From assembly GCA_946413885.1 (NCBI GenBank), contig CAMKMK010000037.1, forward strand, positions 1-14,279: DNA of 14,279 nucleotides, in the 5' to 3' direction. How positions within the stretch are numbered: the first letter of the stretch is position 1; the number at the start of each line of letters is the position of its first letter. Below the pieces are notes generated by a model. That model was not told where the DNA came from. It was given only the letters and a program-made list of their open reading frames with translations, and made no database searches. The position numbers and the translations under genes were made by a program. Shown here one piece after another: positions 1 through 6,966 of this stretch. The DNA is from an uncultured Prevotellaceae bacterium. GTDB lineage: Bacteria; Bacteroidota; Bacteroidia; Bacteroidales; Bacteroidaceae.

Positions 1-1520
1 TTATAGACACGATAATGTGAGGTTCCTAGGGCTGCGATCTGTGGCAGATGTGTGATGCTGATCACCTGACGGCCTTCCTTCTGGCTCATCTCTTTCATGA
101 TTTGAGCCATGCATTCTGCTATCCGACCGCTGACACCCGTATCTATCTCATCGAAGATGATGGTGGGCAGGCAGGTTGCTCCGCTTATCAGGGCTTTCAA
201 GCAGAGCATGATGCGGGCTATCTCACCTCCACTGGCTACCTGAGCAATAGGTTGAGGAGTAGAATTCTTGTTGGCGTTGAAAAAGTAAGTGACACGGTTC
301 TGTCCATTGGCCTTGAGTTCTGTCGCCTGGAAATCAATGTGGAAATGAGCATTAGGCATTCCTAAAAGCACCAGTTTTTCCAGCATGTCTTTCTCCACGA
401 TCTTGGCAGCATTTTTTCTGAGTTGGGAAAGTTTTTGGGCCTGCTTCTCTGCTTCTTTTTCTGCCAGGAGAACGTCCTTTTGGAGTTTACTTATCAATTC
501 ATCTGAATTATCGATGGCTTCCAGACGACGGGAGAGGTCTTCTCGGATGCTCATCAACTCGTCGGAATTCCTTGCATGATGTTTCTGTTCCAAACTGTAT
601 AGTGCATCCAACCGATCACAGATTTGCTGCAGTCGTTCAGGGTCATACTCGATGGATTCGCATTGGCTGGAGACTTCCCCCAGAATATCCTTCAGCTCAA
701 TGTAAGAACTCTCCATCCTTTCCGAGAATTCTTCTGCTGGAGGATAAAGTCGGGTCAAGTTCTGCATCTGTTGACATGCCTGTCGCAGCGTTTTCAGAAC
801 TCCTCTGTCTTCATCGCTAAACATAGACTCAGTTTGGAATAGGGTAGACTTGATTTCCTCGGCGTGACTCAGAAGGTCTGATTCTTGCTGCAACGCCTCG
901 TCTTCACCAGGTTGTGGATTCAGTTCCTCAAGTTGCTGATACTGATATTTCAAGTAATCCTGTTCTTCGTCGCTTTTGCGAGACTGGTTGACTAAATCCT
1001 CTAAATCCTGTTGCAGTTTCTTGAAAGTGCTATAGAGGTTTTTGTATTTTTCCAGTTCCGCTTGATCTTGGGCAATGATATCCAACACGTTTAGCTGGAA
1101 GTCTTCGGTGCCGAGGAGAAGATTCTGGTGCTGGGAATGGATGTCGATGAGGTGTTCGCCCAGTTCCTTCATCTGAGCCACAGTGGCAGGCGTGTCATTG
1201 ATGAAGGCTCGACTTTTTCCTGCAGTAGTCAGTTCTCGACGAAGGATGCTGTCTTCCTCGTTGTAATCAATGTCATTCTGCTCAAAGAAAGATTCCAAAT
1301 GATAGTTCCGCAGATCAAATTCAGCCTCGATGATGCATCGCTGTGTCCCCTCCTGGATTACTTTGCTGTCAGCTCTTTGCCCTAGCAGTAACCCTATGGC
1401 TCCCAGTATGATAGACTTGCCAGCTCCCGTCTCGCCCGTGATGACGGAAAACCCGTTGTGCATATCAATGTCCAACTCTTCGATGAGAGCATAGTTCTTG
1501 ATGTACAGATGTTTCAGCAT
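1..1520 (-). CDS. recN: DNA repair protein RecN, 3' end cut off by the window edge
   Basis: RecN is an SMC-like ATPase that acts at DNA double-strand breaks and promotes cohesion during recombinational repair. About 506 residues are readable without interruption from the ATG at 1520. The N-terminal Walker A is GETGAGKS (residues 29-36). A long central region rich in Glu, Gln and Lys (about residues 150-380) fits the coiled-coil arms. Near the right end of the protein come the ABC signature ASGGEIAR (bases about 215-240) and Walker B IIFDEIDTG (bases about 130-160). These are followed by the D-loop/H-loop region ISITHLPQIAALG. The frame is still open at base 1. The family is usually about 550 residues, so roughly 45-50 residues lie outside. 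It starts 12 nt after the DUF4835 stop and is the last visible gene of the dnaN operon. The call is secure; only the C-terminus is missing. Confidence 0.96.
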   Translation of the reverse strand, partial: MLKHLYIKNYALIEELDIDMHNGFSVITGETGAGKSIILGAIGLLLGQRADSKVIQEGTQRCIIEAEFDLRNYHLESFFEQNDIDYNEEDSILRRELTTAGKSRAFINDTPATVAQMKELGEHLIDIHSQHQNLLLGTEDFQLNVLDIIAQDQAELEKYKNLYSTFKKLQQDLEDLVNQSRKSDEEQDYLKYQYQQLEELNPQPGEDEALQQESDLLSHAEEIKSTLFQTESMFSDEDRGVLKTLRQACQQMQNLTRLYPPAEEFSERMESSYIELKDILGEVSSQCESIEYDPERLQQICDRLDALYSLEQKHHARNSDELMSIREDLSRRLEAIDNSDELISKLQKDVLLAEKEAEKQAQKLSQLRKNAAKIVEKDMLEKLVLLGMPNAHFHIDFQATELKANGQNRVTYFFNANKNSTPQPIAQVASGGEIARIMLCLKALISGATCLPTIIFDEIDTGVSGRIAECMAQIMKEMSQKEGRQVISITHLPQIAALGTSHYRVY

Positions 1521-1532
1521 ACAAGTGGGAGA

Positions 1533-2444
1533 CTATTTTTTGATTTTTTGCCATTCCGTGTTTTGCGAGGCATCAATGGCAAAGAGAATATCGTAGATTC
1601 TCTCGCGTGTGGCATTATCATCCTTGCCAGAGAAAATGCTTACCAGTTCGTTGCGTTTGTATTCGGTGAACAACTGAGGGACACTACTTAAGGATTTAGC
1701 TTTGTGTGCTTCATCGAGCGATTCCAGAGCTTCTGCTATTGCCTTCCGTGCCTCGTCGGGATTCTCTGCCATCTGATCCAATCCTTGACGATGATATTTG
1801 TAGTTGAGAACACGCAGGCCTTCCAAGGCGCCATCCATATAATCGTTAAGAATGCCAAAACGGTTCTTGCTGTCATCGAAAGCTTTCCATCCAGGATAAC
1901 CTAAGCTCTGGGCTGCCGTCACGATATCCTCGGCAGTTTGTAAGAAGGTAGTTCCTCCCTTGAGAGACATGGTATCCATATCGAATCCAATGATTATATA
2001 GGCATAATATGCCAGCAGGGCTACCAGATTATTGTCGATTGTTTCAGGACGGTATTCCAATTGGTCGAATTCTTGGAAAATAAAATTGAATTCAGTATCC
2101 TTGTTGGAATAGCTAACGGTATTGTAGCTGGAACCATACACGGGTCGGTTAGCACTTACCAGGAGGGTACAAGTGAAGGAGTTGTCGGTGTCGCTATAGG
2201 TGTTGACCGTTATGTTAAAGTTGCATTGAATCTTCTCGTTCTCTCGGAATTTGATCTCAGTCCATTGATGATTGTTGAGAAACTCTGTGACTTTTTTCTC
2301 CAAGGCATCAAACACATCGCCTTTCGTGTCAGAAACTTGAGCACGGTTGATTACAACCTTTGCATTCAGCTCTTGAGCGGAAATAGAGATTGGGGTTATA
2401 TACGAGAAAAGCCCAATCAAGGCAATTAGGCTGGTTTTCCTCAT
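1533..2444 (-). CDS. DUF4835 family secreted protein (PorD-like)
   Basis: This 303-residue protein has a clear signal peptide: basic MRK, a hydrophobic stretch, then SISA before Gln24, so export to the periplasm is expected. The mature part begins QELNAKVVINRAQV, typical of the DUF4835 family of Bacteroidetes. The sequence is mixed alpha/beta and then helical, with no catalytic motif I can recognise. From memory, flavobacterial members are labelled PorD, a type IX secretion protein; whether this copy has that role is an inference. The ATG overlaps the coaBC stop in an ATGA (2441-2444), which implies translational coupling, and recN follows 12 nt after the stop. This position between coaBC and recN is conserved in the phylum, so synteny supports the family call more than it supports a function. 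Confidence 0.88.
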   Translation of the reverse strand: MRKTSLIALIGLFSYITPISISAQELNAKVVINRAQVSDTKGDVFDALEKKVTEFLNNHQWTEIKFRENEKIQCNFNITVNTYSDTDNSFTCTLLVSANRPVYGSSYNTVSYSNKDTEFNFIFQEFDQLEYRPETIDNNLVALLAYYAYIIIGFDMDTMSLKGGTTFLQTAEDIVTAAQSLGYPGWKAFDDSKNRFGILNDYMDGALEGLRVLNYKYHRQGLDQMAENPDEARKAIAEALESLDEAHKAKSLSSVPQLFTEYKRNELVSIFSGKDDNATRERIYDILFAIDASQNTEWQKIKK

Positions 2445-3640
2445 TTCAGTATTCTTATTAGGTGATCGATGATATCTTTTGCTACTTCTTTCTTCGGTTT
2501 GAGAGGATATGAGGTTTCTCCCTCTGCGTCTATGATGCTTATCTTGTTTGTGTCGTGTCTGAATCCCGCTCCTTGGTCATTCAAGCTGTTCAGCACGATG
2601 AAGTCGAAGTTTTTCTTCTTCAGTTTCTGCTTGGCATGAACATTCTCGTCGTTCGTCTCCAACGCAAATCCAATGAGTCGCTGGTTAGGTTTCTTTAAGT
2701 GCCCCAGTTCTTGGGCGATGTCTTTGGTGGGATTCAATCGAAGCACCAGTTGGTCGCCTTCGCGTTTTATTTTATTGTCAGCAATTTCTGCAGGTGTGAA
2801 ATCCGCTACTGCTGCACACAGAATACCTGCATCACAACTGGGATAGAGCGCAATCGCTTTTTCATACATCTGATTCGCACTTTCCACATCGTGGCGGATG
2901 ATGTTCTCCTTGTTGGTTTTCAGCGTGATAGGACCACAAATGAGTTCTACCGTAGCACCTCGCTTGGCACATTCCTCAGCCAAAGCAATCCCCATCTTTC
3001 CGCTGCTGTAATTTCCGATGAAACGTACGGGATCCAGTTTCTCGTAAGTGGGGCCTGCTGTGATTAGGATTTTTTTGCCTGCCAGATCTTGCTCTCTTCC
3101 ATCGAAAAAATCATCCAAGATCTCGATGATTCTCTCAGGTTCCTCCATGCGCCCCTTTCCCTCCAGTTTACTGGCCAGAAAGCCAGTTCCGGGTTCGATG
3201 ATATGATTTCCGTTGGCCTTCAATGTCTCCAGGTTGTTTTGAGTGGTTGGATGAGCATACATGTCCAGATCCATAGCGGGTGCTACGAAGACGGGAGCTT
3301 TCATGCTCAGATAGGTCGTGATAAGCATGTTGTCAGCTATCCCGTTGGCCATTTTCCCGATGGTGCTTGCTGTGGCGGGAGCAATCAGCATGGCATCGGC
3401 CCACAGGCCAAGATTCACATGAGAATGCCAGGAGCCGTCTCGCTGGTTGAAGAACTCACTAATTACGGGCTTGCTGGTAAGAGCACTCAAGGTGATCGGT
3501 GTGATGAATTCCTTGCCGGCAGGAGTAATGACGACTTGTACCTCAGCACCTTTCTTGACGAGTCCACGGATGATAAGGCATGCCTTGTAGGCTGCGATAC
3601 TTCCTGTGATACCTAAAACGATCTTCTTACCTTCTAGCAT
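2441..3640 (-). CDS. coaBC: Bifunctional phosphopantothenoylcysteine decarboxylase / phosphopantothenate-cysteine ligase
   Basis: CoaBC catalyses two successive steps of coenzyme A synthesis in the cytosol: ligation of cysteine to 4'-phosphopantothenate, then FMN-dependent decarboxylation to 4'-phosphopantetheine. At 399 residues it is normal in length. The N-terminal CoaC domain (1 to about 185) shows GITGSIAAYK (10-19), the catalytic His74 in SHVNL, and PATAST (88-93) at the PASANT position. The CoaB domain (about 187-399) shows ITAGPTYEKLDPVRFIGN, SSGKMG (212-217), AAVADFTP (276-283) and NKIKR (289-293). Two residues known to matter in E. coli CoaC are replaced: Asn125 of the PxMN motif is Asp124 (PAMD), and Cys158 is Ser157. 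Both may be normal for this phylum. The start overlaps the exonuclease gene by 14 nt and the stop overlaps DUF4835 by 4 nt. Confidence 0.96.
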   Translation of the reverse strand: MLEGKKIVLGITGSIAAYKACLIIRGLVKKGAEVQVVITPAGKEFITPITLSALTSKPVISEFFNQRDGSWHSHVNLGLWADAMLIAPATASTIGKMANGIADNMLITTYLSMKAPVFVAPAMDLDMYAHPTTQNNLETLKANGNHIIEPGTGFLASKLEGKGRMEEPERIIEILDDFFDGREQDLAGKKILITAGPTYEKLDPVRFIGNYSSGKMGIALAEECAKRGATVELICGPITLKTNKENIIRHDVESANQMYEKAIALYPSCDAGILCAAVADFTPAEIADNKIKREGDQLVLRLNPTKDIAQELGHLKKPNQRLIGFALETNDENVHAKQKLKKKNFDFIVLNSLNDQGAGFRHDTNKISIIDAEGETSYPLKPKKEVAKDIIDHLIRILK

Positions 3641-4397
3641 ATTTCAAGCGCAATTTCTCCAATACTTGCTTGGTGTTCAAAGTGAAATCTCCCTGTTGAA
3701 TCCAGCTGTAGTAACTGGGATCAGTTCGTAACACGTCTTTGATGGCTTTTCCCTTGTATTTGCCAAAGTTTACTATCTCTTCTCCATTCTCATTGTAGAC
3801 AAATCGCCCAGCAAGATCCACATTTTTTCCAATGGTGGAGTATTCCGACAGGAATTCCACATCGTTCTTCAGCACGTCAGGGTAATGGTCGAGTTGAGCT
3901 TGCAGAACTTCGTAGGTTGCCCGAGTATCAGCCAATGCGCTATGAGCATTCTCCAGATTCTTTCCACAATAGAACTTGTAAGCAGCAATCAGAGTCCTGC
4001 GCTCCATCTTGTGGTATATGTTCTGAACATCCACAAAGCGGCGGTCAGAAAGATCTGGATCAATGCCAGCTCTCATGAACTCTTCCACGAGCAAAGGGAT
4101 ATCAAACTTGTTGCTGTTGAAACCGGCAAAATCACAACCAGAAAATGTTTTGGCTAACTCTGGTGCTATCTCCTTGAAAGTAGGGCAATCCTTCACGTCC
4201 TCATCATAGATACCATGAACTTTGCTGCACACTTCGGGAATATGCATCTCAGGATTGATACGCATACTCTTGGCTTCCTCATTGCCGTTGGGTTCTATGC
4301 GGATATAGCACAATTCCACAATGCGATCCCTGGCAACATCTAAGCCCGTGGTTTCCAGGTCGAGGAAGACAATCGGTTTCTCCAGTTTCAGTTTCAT
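3627..4397 (-). CDS. DEDDh 3'-5' exonuclease with ExoX-like C-terminal domain (DnaQ family)
   Basis: This is a 256-residue metal-dependent 3'-5' exonuclease of the DnaQ/epsilon superfamily. The full DEDDh set is visible: Asp13 and Glu15 in FLDLETTGLD, Asp99 in NSNKFDIPLL, and His152 with Asp157 in HSALADTRATYEVL. The C-terminal part (about 210-250; FGKYKGKAIKDV ... YYSWIQQGDF) is the small domain found at the end of ExoX-type exonucleases. Such genes are often annotated as polymerase III epsilon, but the tail and the lack of a polymerase-binding domain leave a repair or proofreading role open. A possible clamp-binding pentapeptide, QLDHY (168-172), follows the catalytic domain. The gene starts 17 nt after dnaN and runs 14 nt into coaBC, so it is co-transcribed with the clamp gene. 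The enzyme class is certain; the cellular role is not. Confidence 0.93.
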   Translation of the reverse strand: MKLKLEKPIVFLDLETTGLDVARDRIVELCYIRIEPNGNEEAKSMRINPEMHIPEVCSKVHGIYDEDVKDCPTFKEIAPELAKTFSGCDFAGFNSNKFDIPLLVEEFMRAGIDPDLSDRRFVDVQNIYHKMERRTLIAAYKFYCGKNLENAHSALADTRATYEVLQAQLDHYPDVLKNDVEFLSEYSTIGKNVDLAGRFVYNENGEEIVNFGKYKGKAIKDVLRTDPSYYSWIQQGDFTLNTKQVLEKLRLKYARR

Positions 4398-4414
4398 TCT
4401 CTTATTCCCAAATA

Positions 4415-5536
4415 CTAGTCCTCAACACGCATGGGCATCAGCAACATCAGGATTTCGTCCTGAGGATCGTCATTTGCTGGACGCAATACTCCAGGACGAC
4501 TGGGATCTGCCAATTCGATAGTAAGATTGTCATCCTCCAGGATATTGGCTATTTCCAAAAGGAACTGGCAGCTGAAGCCAATGCTGATAGGATTGTTGGA
4601 ATAATCACATATCAGATATTCTTCGGCGCTGGTGGCATATTCGTTGTCTTGACCAGTCAGCTTCAGGTTATTGTTGTTCAGCTCAACTTTTACCAAACCG
4701 CTACTTTGGTTGCAGAATACACTCACACGTTTCAAGGCACTTGCCAATGCCACACGATCAACCGTAGCTATGTAGGGATTGTTTACAGGAATTACAGCAT
4801 TATAGTTGGGATAGCGCCCCTCAATCAGACGGAAGTGCATGGTCATGTCTGCAGTCTTGATGGTAGCTCTGTCGCTATCAAAATGAATCTCAAGATTCTC
4901 GTCGTCCTTGTTTAGGACAGCCTTCAGGATGGATGCCACTTTCTTGGGCAGAATGAATCCTGTGGTAAGTCCACTTTGTATGTTATGATTGATGTTGCGG
5001 ACCAATTTGCGTCCATCGGTTCCTGCGAAGGTAAGGCTGTCAGGCTTGATGTCGAGATATATGCCATTCATTACCAATCGGATTTCATCGTTGGCTGTTG
5101 CAAATAGGCAACGATTGATACCGTTCAACAAGGCTTCAGCAGGCAAGTTCAGAACGGTGCCGCCATCCACGGGACGTGGCATAGGGTAAGGAGCTGCGTC
5201 TTGCGCTACGACGGAGAAAGAACCGCTGTTGTGCGTTCCCTTCAATTCCTGAGTGTCCTGATTTACCGAGATGGCGAGAGGTTGCTCTGCCAATTCTTTG
5301 ATGGAATCGATAATGGTTTTTGCGGGGATGCAGAATTCACCCTCACCATTCTGCTCGATAGCAGGTACAGAAGTGATGAAATACTTTTCGCTGTCAGAGG
5401 CTGTGATAGTGATTACACCGTCTTTGATAGCGAAGAGAAAACAGTCCAAGATGGGCATGGAGTTCTTGCTGGCCAAAACTTTGCTGGCAGCAGTTAGGCG
5501 GCTATATAGAGCCGAACTGGAGACTTTAAAATTCAT
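4415..5536 (-). CDS. dnaN: DNA polymerase III sliding clamp, beta subunit
   Basis: DnaN forms the ring-shaped homodimer that tethers DNA polymerase III and many repair enzymes to DNA. The 373-residue product from the ATG at 5536 begins MNFKVSSSALYSRLTAASKV and matches the usual length of Bacteroidales clamps. Typical clamp segments are visible: SKNSMPILDCFLF near the N-terminus, FAGTDGRKLVR in the middle, FRLIEGRYPNY in the third fold, and the C-terminal MLLMPMRVED, which stands where clamps usually end in MPMR(L/V). A longer reading from a TTG at 5569 is possible but is rejected: that TTG lies inside the -7 promoter box, so it would not be transcribed. AAGGAT just before the ATG at 5536 is a modest ribosome-binding site. 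This is the first gene of the operon, divergent from DUF3127. Confidence 0.97.
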   Translation of the reverse strand: MNFKVSSSALYSRLTAASKVLASKNSMPILDCFLFAIKDGVITITASDSEKYFITSVPAIEQNGEGEFCIPAKTIIDSIKELAEQPLAISVNQDTQELKGTHNSGSFSVVAQDAAPYPMPRPVDGGTVLNLPAEALLNGINRCLFATANDEIRLVMNGIYLDIKPDSLTFAGTDGRKLVRNINHNIQSGLTTGFILPKKVASILKAVLNKDDENLEIHFDSDRATIKTADMTMHFRLIEGRYPNYNAVIPVNNPYIATVDRVALASALKRVSVFCNQSSGLVKVELNNNNLKLTGQDNEYATSAEEYLICDYSNNPISIGFSCQFLLEIANILEDDNLTIELADPSRPGVLRPANDDPQDEILMLLMPMRVED

Positions 5537-5566
5537 ATCCTTACGAATAATATTTGTATTATTGAG

Positions 5567-5596
5567 CAAATTTACTCATTTTCTTTGATACGGCAA
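5567..5596 (-). promoter_or_regulatory. Bacteroidetes-type promoter of the dnaN operon
   Basis: Read on the minus strand, TTG (5596-5594) is followed after 19 nt by TAAATTTG (5574-5567). This matches the primary sigma factor consensus of Bacteroides, a -33 TTG and a -7 TAnnTTTG about 19-21 nt apart. Transcription would begin near 5560, giving a leader of about 25 nt before the dnaN ATG at 5536. An A-tract lies over and upstream of the -33 element. The promoter sits back to back with that of the DUF3127 gene. Confidence 0.8.
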
Positions 5597-5612
5597 AAAA
5601 AAAATCAAGAAA

Positions 5613-5644
5613 ATGCTCTGTTTAAGTTTTTTTTCATACCTTTG
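5613..5644 (+). promoter_or_regulatory. Probable promoter of the DUF3127 gene
   Basis: TACCTTTG at 5637-5644 fits the -7 consensus TAnnTTTG. The -33 element is weak: ATG at 5613-5615, 21 nt upstream, matches two of the three TTG bases. The start of transcription would be near 5650, about 20 nt before the ATG at 5671. A run of T (5627-5634) precedes the -7 box. The box is convincing; the upstream element is uncertain. Confidence 0.6.
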
Positions 5645-5670
5645 TAGCAAAGATTCATTGATTATATAAT

Positions 5671-6072
5671 ATGGAAATAACAGGAAAAATAATTGCTGTG
5701 TTGCCAGAGCGTGGTGGCACATCTGCCAGAACAGGCAGCGAGTGGAAATTGGGTCAGTATGTGTTGGAAACCTTGGAGCAGTATCCCAAGAAGATGGTTT
5801 TTGAGGTGTTCGGAACAGATCGTATGGCTCAGTTCAATATACAGTTGGGTGAAGTGCTGGTCGTCTCTTTCGACATAGATGCTCACGAATATCAGGGCCG
5901 TTGGTTCAACTCTATCCGTGCGTGGAAGGTTGACCGCAACCTTCAGCCTCAGACACCTCCTGTGCTTCCTCCTGATGTAGCTCCCATTGACGTGCCTCCG
6001 GTTAGCGATGCTCCTGATGATCTTACAGCAGGTGCTCCCTTTTCTAGTGGAGTAGATGATTTGCCTTTCTGA
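5671..6072 (+). CDS. DUF3127 family protein with SSB-like C-terminal tip
   Basis: This 133-residue protein belongs to DUF3127, a Bacteroidetes family of unknown function predicted to resemble small OB-fold proteins. Residues 1-88 form the conserved part: MEITGKIIAVLPERGG, then KKMVFEVFG and FDIDAHEYQGRWFNSIRAWKV, a beta-rich pattern. Residues 92-127 are a low-complexity Pro/Asp/Val-rich linker that is probably disordered. The last five residues are DDLPF, very close to the DDDIPF end of bacterial single-stranded DNA-binding protein. Core, disordered acidic linker and DxPF tip together repeat the SSB layout. A role on single-stranded DNA or in recruiting SSB partners is therefore a reasonable inference, supported by the neighbouring dnaN, but is not shown. 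It is a single-gene unit between a divergent promoter and a terminator. No Shine-Dalgarno is seen; the leader is A/T-rich. Confidence 0.9.
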   Translation: MEITGKIIAVLPERGGTSARTGSEWKLGQYVLETLEQYPKKMVFEVFGTDRMAQFNIQLGEVLVVSFDIDAHEYQGRWFNSIRAWKVDRNLQPQTPPVLPPDVAPIDVPPVSDAPDDLTAGAPFSSGVDDLPF

Positions 6073-6099
6073 TTTATAGGAATTAAAGCAAATAAAAGA

Positions 6100-6125
6100 A
6101 AAGCGACTTCAACAGAGGTCGCTTT
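6100..6125. terminator. Bidirectional intrinsic terminator between DUF3127 and the HAD gene
   Basis: AAAGCGACTT (6100-6109) pairs with AGGTCGCTTT (6116-6125) around a 6-nt loop, giving a 10-bp stem with one G-U pair. On the plus strand it is followed by a T-rich run up to about 6134. On the minus strand the complement of the A-rich stretch 6091-6099 gives a T-rich run. It stands 27 nt after the DUF3127 stop and 7 nt after the HAD gene stop, so it can end transcripts arriving from both sides. Confidence 0.88.
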
Positions 6126-6132
6126 CTTTCTT

Positions 6133-6966
6133 TTAATGTTTCCTTGCTTCTTCTAGCAGTTGTCCTAATTCCCAAATGTTTTCCACAATCAAATCTGGTT
6201 GACGTGGTGCGGCTTTAGCGACCTCCAATGTTGTTTCTCCAGAGAGAACGAGGCATCCTAACGCATTTGCGTTAAAGGCCATAGCGATATCTGTATATAT
6301 GCGGTCACCAACCATTGCTATCTCTTCAGCTTGCAGATGTTTTTGTTGCCGGATTCCTACCAACATGTTGGGGTCTGGTTTGCCTAATGTAATATCAGGT
6401 TTCCTTCCTGTTGCACTTTCCAGACATCTGCAGATGCTTCCACAATCCACCAGGATAGTTCTCTCGTTGGTGGGACACACACGATCGGGGTTGGTCGCAA
6501 TATAGGGAAGACCTTGTGAGATCCACCAAGCGGCACGGCACAAACGGGAATAACTCAGCGTCATGTCAAAAGCTGCCACAATGATGTCGGGCAGGTCGTC
6601 TGGGTCATCGGAAGTGGAAATGAAACCTGCTTTCTCAAATTGGGATATCATTGATGGAGTGCCCAACAGAAAGAGTTTCTTGGCTTTGGGATAATGGGTA
6701 TGGATGTAGTCTATCGTGGCTATTGTGGTATTGTAGATTTCTTCCTCTGTTGCATGGATTCCCATGTTGGAAAGCTTCTTCAGGTAATCGTCGATAGACT
6801 TTGATGGGTTATTGGTTAGGAAAGAATAGGAGATACCCATCCCATCAAGTTTTTCGAGGAAAGGGATAGTGAAGGGGAAAATGGAGTTCCCCATGTAGAT
6901 GGTTCCATCCATATCGAGAGCTACATGCTTGATACGGATAAGTTGTTCCTTAATTTTCTTCTCCAT
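6133..6966 (-). CDS. HAD-IIA (NagD/PGP-type) sugar- or glycerol-phosphate phosphatase
   Basis: This 277-residue cytosolic phosphatase has all four HAD motifs: I, DMDGT with nucleophile Asp18 and Asp20; II, Thr51 in LTNNPS; III, Lys196 in GKPDP; IV, VGDRIYTD with Asp221 and Asp226. Between motifs II and III lies a large C2-type cap (about 75-180) with FDMTLSYSRL and IATNPDRVCP, the mark of the HAD-IIA subfamily (NagD, AraL, eukaryotic PGP and pyridoxal phosphatase). The start MEKKIKEQ at 6966 is chosen because it begins just before motif I and overlaps the transporter gene by only 17 nt. A start at 7029 would add 21 residues unlike the family. Substrates in this subfamily cannot be read from sequence. 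As last gene of the glp operon, glycerol 3-phosphate or a related triose phosphate is the best guess. Confidence 0.92.
   Translation of the reverse strand: MEKKIKEQLIRIKHVALDMDGTIYMGNSIFPFTIPFLEKLDGMGISYSFLTNNPSKSIDDYLKKLSNMGIHATEEEIYNTTIATIDYIHTHYPKAKKLFLLGTPSMISQFEKAGFISTSDDPDDLPDIIVAAFDMTLSYSRLCRAAWWISQGLPYIATNPDRVCPTNERTILVDCGSICRCLESATGRKPDITLGKPDPNMLVGIRQQKHLQAEEIAMVGDRIYTDIAMAFNANALGCLVLSGETTLEVAKAAPRQPDLIVENIWELGQLLEEARKH

Noticed and set aside
5537..5569. Longer DnaN reading starting at a TTG.
   Set aside because: That TTG is part of the -7 promoter box TAAATTTG, and the 11 extra residues are not found in clamps.
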